Source of the DNA: Nitrospira sp.
GTDB lineage: Bacteria; Nitrospirota; Nitrospiria; SBBL01; JAADHI01
Direction of reading: 5' to 3'
Length of the DNA stretch: 46,043 nucleotides
NCBI GenBank assembly: GCA_027020665.1
Contig: JALUVJ010000083.1
Location: forward strand, 1 to 46,043
In this document: piece by piece, positions 44,442 through 46,043 of the stretch
Numbering within the stretch: position 1 is the first letter of the stretch
Layout of the letters: each line of letters starts with the position of its first letter
Position numbers and translations under genes: made by a program
Notes under the pieces: generated by a model
Told to the model about the DNA's origin: nothing
Seen by the model: only the letters and a program-made list of their open reading frames with translations
Database searches by the model: none

Positions 44442-45267
44442 ACCCTTTTCATTAAAACGGCATTTTTTATGGGCTTGGATTGCGCTTATTGTCTATTTGT
44501 TTGCCAGTGCGCCTCCCCCCCTGCCCGATGGCGCACAGGAAAAACCCGGAGAAAGGATCTCCAGCGACCGGCTCTTTCAATTATTGCAACAGGAAAACAA
44601 TATCATTCGGAAACTGTGGACGAAGGAAATTGTCGGAGCCGGAAAGAAGCAAGGCCTCAAGTTCAGTGAAGATTGGCGGGAAGCTGATGTCGAGGCCGGC
44701 CCCCTGCCGGCCTTGTTCTTGCGGGAAACAGCCACGGAACTTGAAAAAAGCCCCATTCCCCTCAGCTTGTTTTTGGGTTCGGATGCTCCGATTAATCAGG
44801 CCAATGCATTTGACGCGCTACAAGATGAAAAATTTCAGTTGATCAAAAAAGACCGCATCCCGCAATTTTTTTATGCGGCGGACATCGACCGTTATATCGG
44901 AATGTTTCCCGATATCGCATCGGTGAAGCCCTGCATCAATTGCCATAATGACCATAAGGACAGCCCGAAAACAGATTGGAAGCTCTTGGATGTCATGGGG
45001 GCAACAACCTGGCTCTACCCAAAAGAGTCTGTTGACATGACAGAAACCTTGACCGTGCTTTCCGTCTTACGTGAGAAACTCAAGACCGTATACGCATCCT
45101 ATCTAAGAAAAGCAAAAGGGTTTTCAAATCCGCCGCACATTGGAGATAAATGGCCACGCGACGGCTATTTCCTGCCCACGACGGAAGTCTTCATGAATGT
45201 TTTTGAGACAGAATCATCCAAAACCACACTGAATACTCTTTTTAAAGTCGTACATCATGAAAAATAA
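44419..45267 (+). CDS. DUF3365 (Tll0287-like) c-haem protein
   Basis: This 282-residue protein has an N-terminal signal anchor (FLWAWIALIVYLFASAPPPL) and one haem-binding site CINCH (172-176) in PCINCHNDHKDSPKTDW, followed by LLDVMGATTWLYP. DUF3365/Tll0287-like domains bind a c-type haem and often act as redox or gas sensors ahead of signalling domains; here no signalling domain follows on the same chain. It overlaps both neighbours, so it is surely part of one operon. Confidence 0.82.
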   Translation: MNLKKDDKPFSLKRHFLWAWIALIVYLFASAPPPLPDGAQEKPGERISSDRLFQLLQQENNIIRKLWTKEIVGAGKKQGLKFSEDWREADVEAGPLPALFLRETATELEKSPIPLSLFLGSDAPINQANAFDALQDEKFQLIKKDRIPQFFYAADIDRYIGMFPDIASVKPCINCHNDHKDSPKTDWKLLDVMGATTWLYPKESVDMTETLTVLSVLREKLKTVYASYLRKAKGFSNPPHIGDKWPRDGYFLPTTEVFMNVFETESSKTTLNTLFKVVHHEK

Positions 45268-45733
45268 CGTTTTTATTATTTTGAACCTGGGCATGGTCTT
45301 TTTATACGGACTTCAATTTTTGGCGGGATGGTCCTGGCCCTGGCTGGAAGCTCGTCAGGAGATGAAAGAATTTAAGCAACTCACCGGAATCGCCCTCTTT
45401 GTTTTTCTTTTTTTTCAGAATGCGCTGTTTATGGCCCGAAGCCGTTTGGCCTGGAAAAAACATCAAAAAAATATTTACCGCTTACATTCCCAAAGCAGCG
45501 TCTTTTCCATCCCCCTGCTTTATTTCCATACAATGAAAATGGGGCATCAATACACCTTTTTGTTTTCCCTGGCCTATTCTCTCAATGTACTTGTCGGCAG
45601 CTTTGCACCCAAACCTTTCAATATTCGAAATAAACGATACGGGTTTTATTGGATGGTGGTTCACGTCACGCTGTCCACCTTTATCTCGTTTTTCATTTTT
45701 TTTCACATTTTTATGACCTTTTATTACAATTGA
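45257..45733 (+). CDS. Ferric-reductase-like di-haem b membrane protein
   Basis: This 158-residue protein has about five membrane helices. Two helices carry pairs of His 14 residues apart, His77 and His91, and His136 and His150 (H-x13-H twice). That is the geometry used to bind two haem b in ferric reductase/NOX/MsrQ-type membrane domains. I call this by motif; no family hit can be confirmed here. It overlaps the DUF3365 gene by 11 nt. A membrane cytochrome b next to two c-haem proteins suggests an electron path across the membrane. Confidence 0.75.
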   Translation: MKNNVFIILNLGMVFLYGLQFLAGWSWPWLEARQEMKEFKQLTGIALFVFLFFQNALFMARSRLAWKKHQKNIYRLHSQSSVFSIPLLYFHTMKMGHQYTFLFSLAYSLNVLVGSFAPKPFNIRNKRYGFYWMVVHVTLSTFISFFIFFHIFMTFYYN

Positions 45734-45761
45734 ACCGTATCCCGCAAGAAGAGGTTTATTT

Positions 45762-46043
45762 TTGAAAAAAACAGAACGACGACAACTTCAACTCGTTTGC
45801 AACCGTTTTCAAAAAAACATCATGCGCAGCATGGCCATCGCGCTCGGGCTTGCGATTCTTTTTTTCGGGGGCGGCTTTTTATGGTTACATTTTCATTTAA
45901 AATCATGGCCGAAAGAAATGATCCCTCGTGAAGACATCCTCCTGCACTTTCATCAAACGGTGCTCATTGTCGCTTGCCTGACCCCTTTATTGCTGATTGT
46001 GTGTTGGGTACTCAGTTGGCGCGTCACGTATCGAACGGTCGGT
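45762..46043 (+). CDS. Membrane protein, possible HAMP-type sensor (3' partial)
   Basis: The frame is open to the right edge (94 residues) from TTG 45762, preceded by AAGAAGAGG. It has two membrane helices (SMAIALGLAILFFGGGFLWL and VLIVACLTPLLLIVCWVLSW) with a short His-rich loop (HFHLK, LLHFHQ) between, then WRVTYRTVG, which looks like the start of a HAMP linker. It could be a sensor or chemoreceptor working with the DUF3365 protein. The rest of the gene is outside the window. Confidence 0.55.
   Translation, partial: MKKTERRQLQLVCNRFQKNIMRSMAIALGLAILFFGGGFLWLHFHLKSWPKEMIPREDILLHFHQTVLIVACLTPLLLIVCWVLSWRVTYRTVG

Overview
The window looks like the chromosome of a diderm (Gram-negative) bacterium of moderate G+C. 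It has lipopolysaccharide-type glycosyltransferases (two GT9, one WaaE-like GT2, one GT4) with a DUF6165 gene, several lipoproteins with clear lipoboxes, a CopD-type copper protein, a MltG transglycosylase and membrane-bound multihaem cytochromes. Gene content (DUF5666/DUF6502 pair, NarK beside a phosphatase-kinase fusion, carrier-dependent sulfur genes, TtuA/TtuB) would fit a deltaproteobacterium-like or candidate-phylum lineage, but I cannot place it more precisely from sequence alone. I saw no phage, complete insertion sequence, CRISPR array, rRNA or convincing tRNA.

Layout. 1-3.7 kb: the end of a large secreted FG-GAP/VCBS repeat protein and a small HNH nuclease. 3.7-8.6 kb: a sulfur-assimilation cluster with two ubiquitin-like sulfur carriers, a cysteine synthase, a threonine-synthase-like enzyme, a NIL-domain protein and two paralogous ThiF/MoeB-type E1 enzymes. 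8.6-10.8 kb: a lipoprotein hydrolase convergent with anmK. 10.8-16.9 kb: envelope glycosyltransferases and methyltransferases. 17.2-24.7 kb: purA, gltB and gltD. 24.7-26.6 kb (minus): a tightly coupled ttuB-ttuA-trmI operon for tRNA T-loop modification. 26.6-30.1 kb: a nitrate/nitrite transporter and a PP2C-kinase fusion. 30.2-34 kb (minus): DUF5666 lipoprotein with DUF6502 behind an unusual promoter, then a GerW/DUF2953/small-protein operon. 34-43.5 kb (minus): copD, ridA, mltG, alaS, a HEPN-like gene, purT, ytoQ, cvfB. 43.7 kb to the end (plus): a redox cluster with a pentahaem cytochrome c, a DUF3365 c-haem protein, a ferric-reductase-like b-haem membrane protein and the start of a membrane (HAMP-like) protein.

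How it fits together. The most distinctive theme is protein-thiocarboxylate sulfur chemistry. Three carriers occur in 23 kb: one ends in a free Gly-Gly and two have extra residues after it (six in one, two in the other). Two E1 enzymes could charge them, and three plausible acceptors are present (cysteine synthase, threonine-synthase-like enzyme, TtuA). No JAMM protease that could unmask the tails lies in the window. A second theme is a dispersed family of short inverted-repeat elements (six copies or likely copies) in gene-end spacers, several of which supply stop codons. A third is a consensus promoter for the DUF6502 gene that overlaps a palindrome repeated upstream and predicts a leaderless mRNA.
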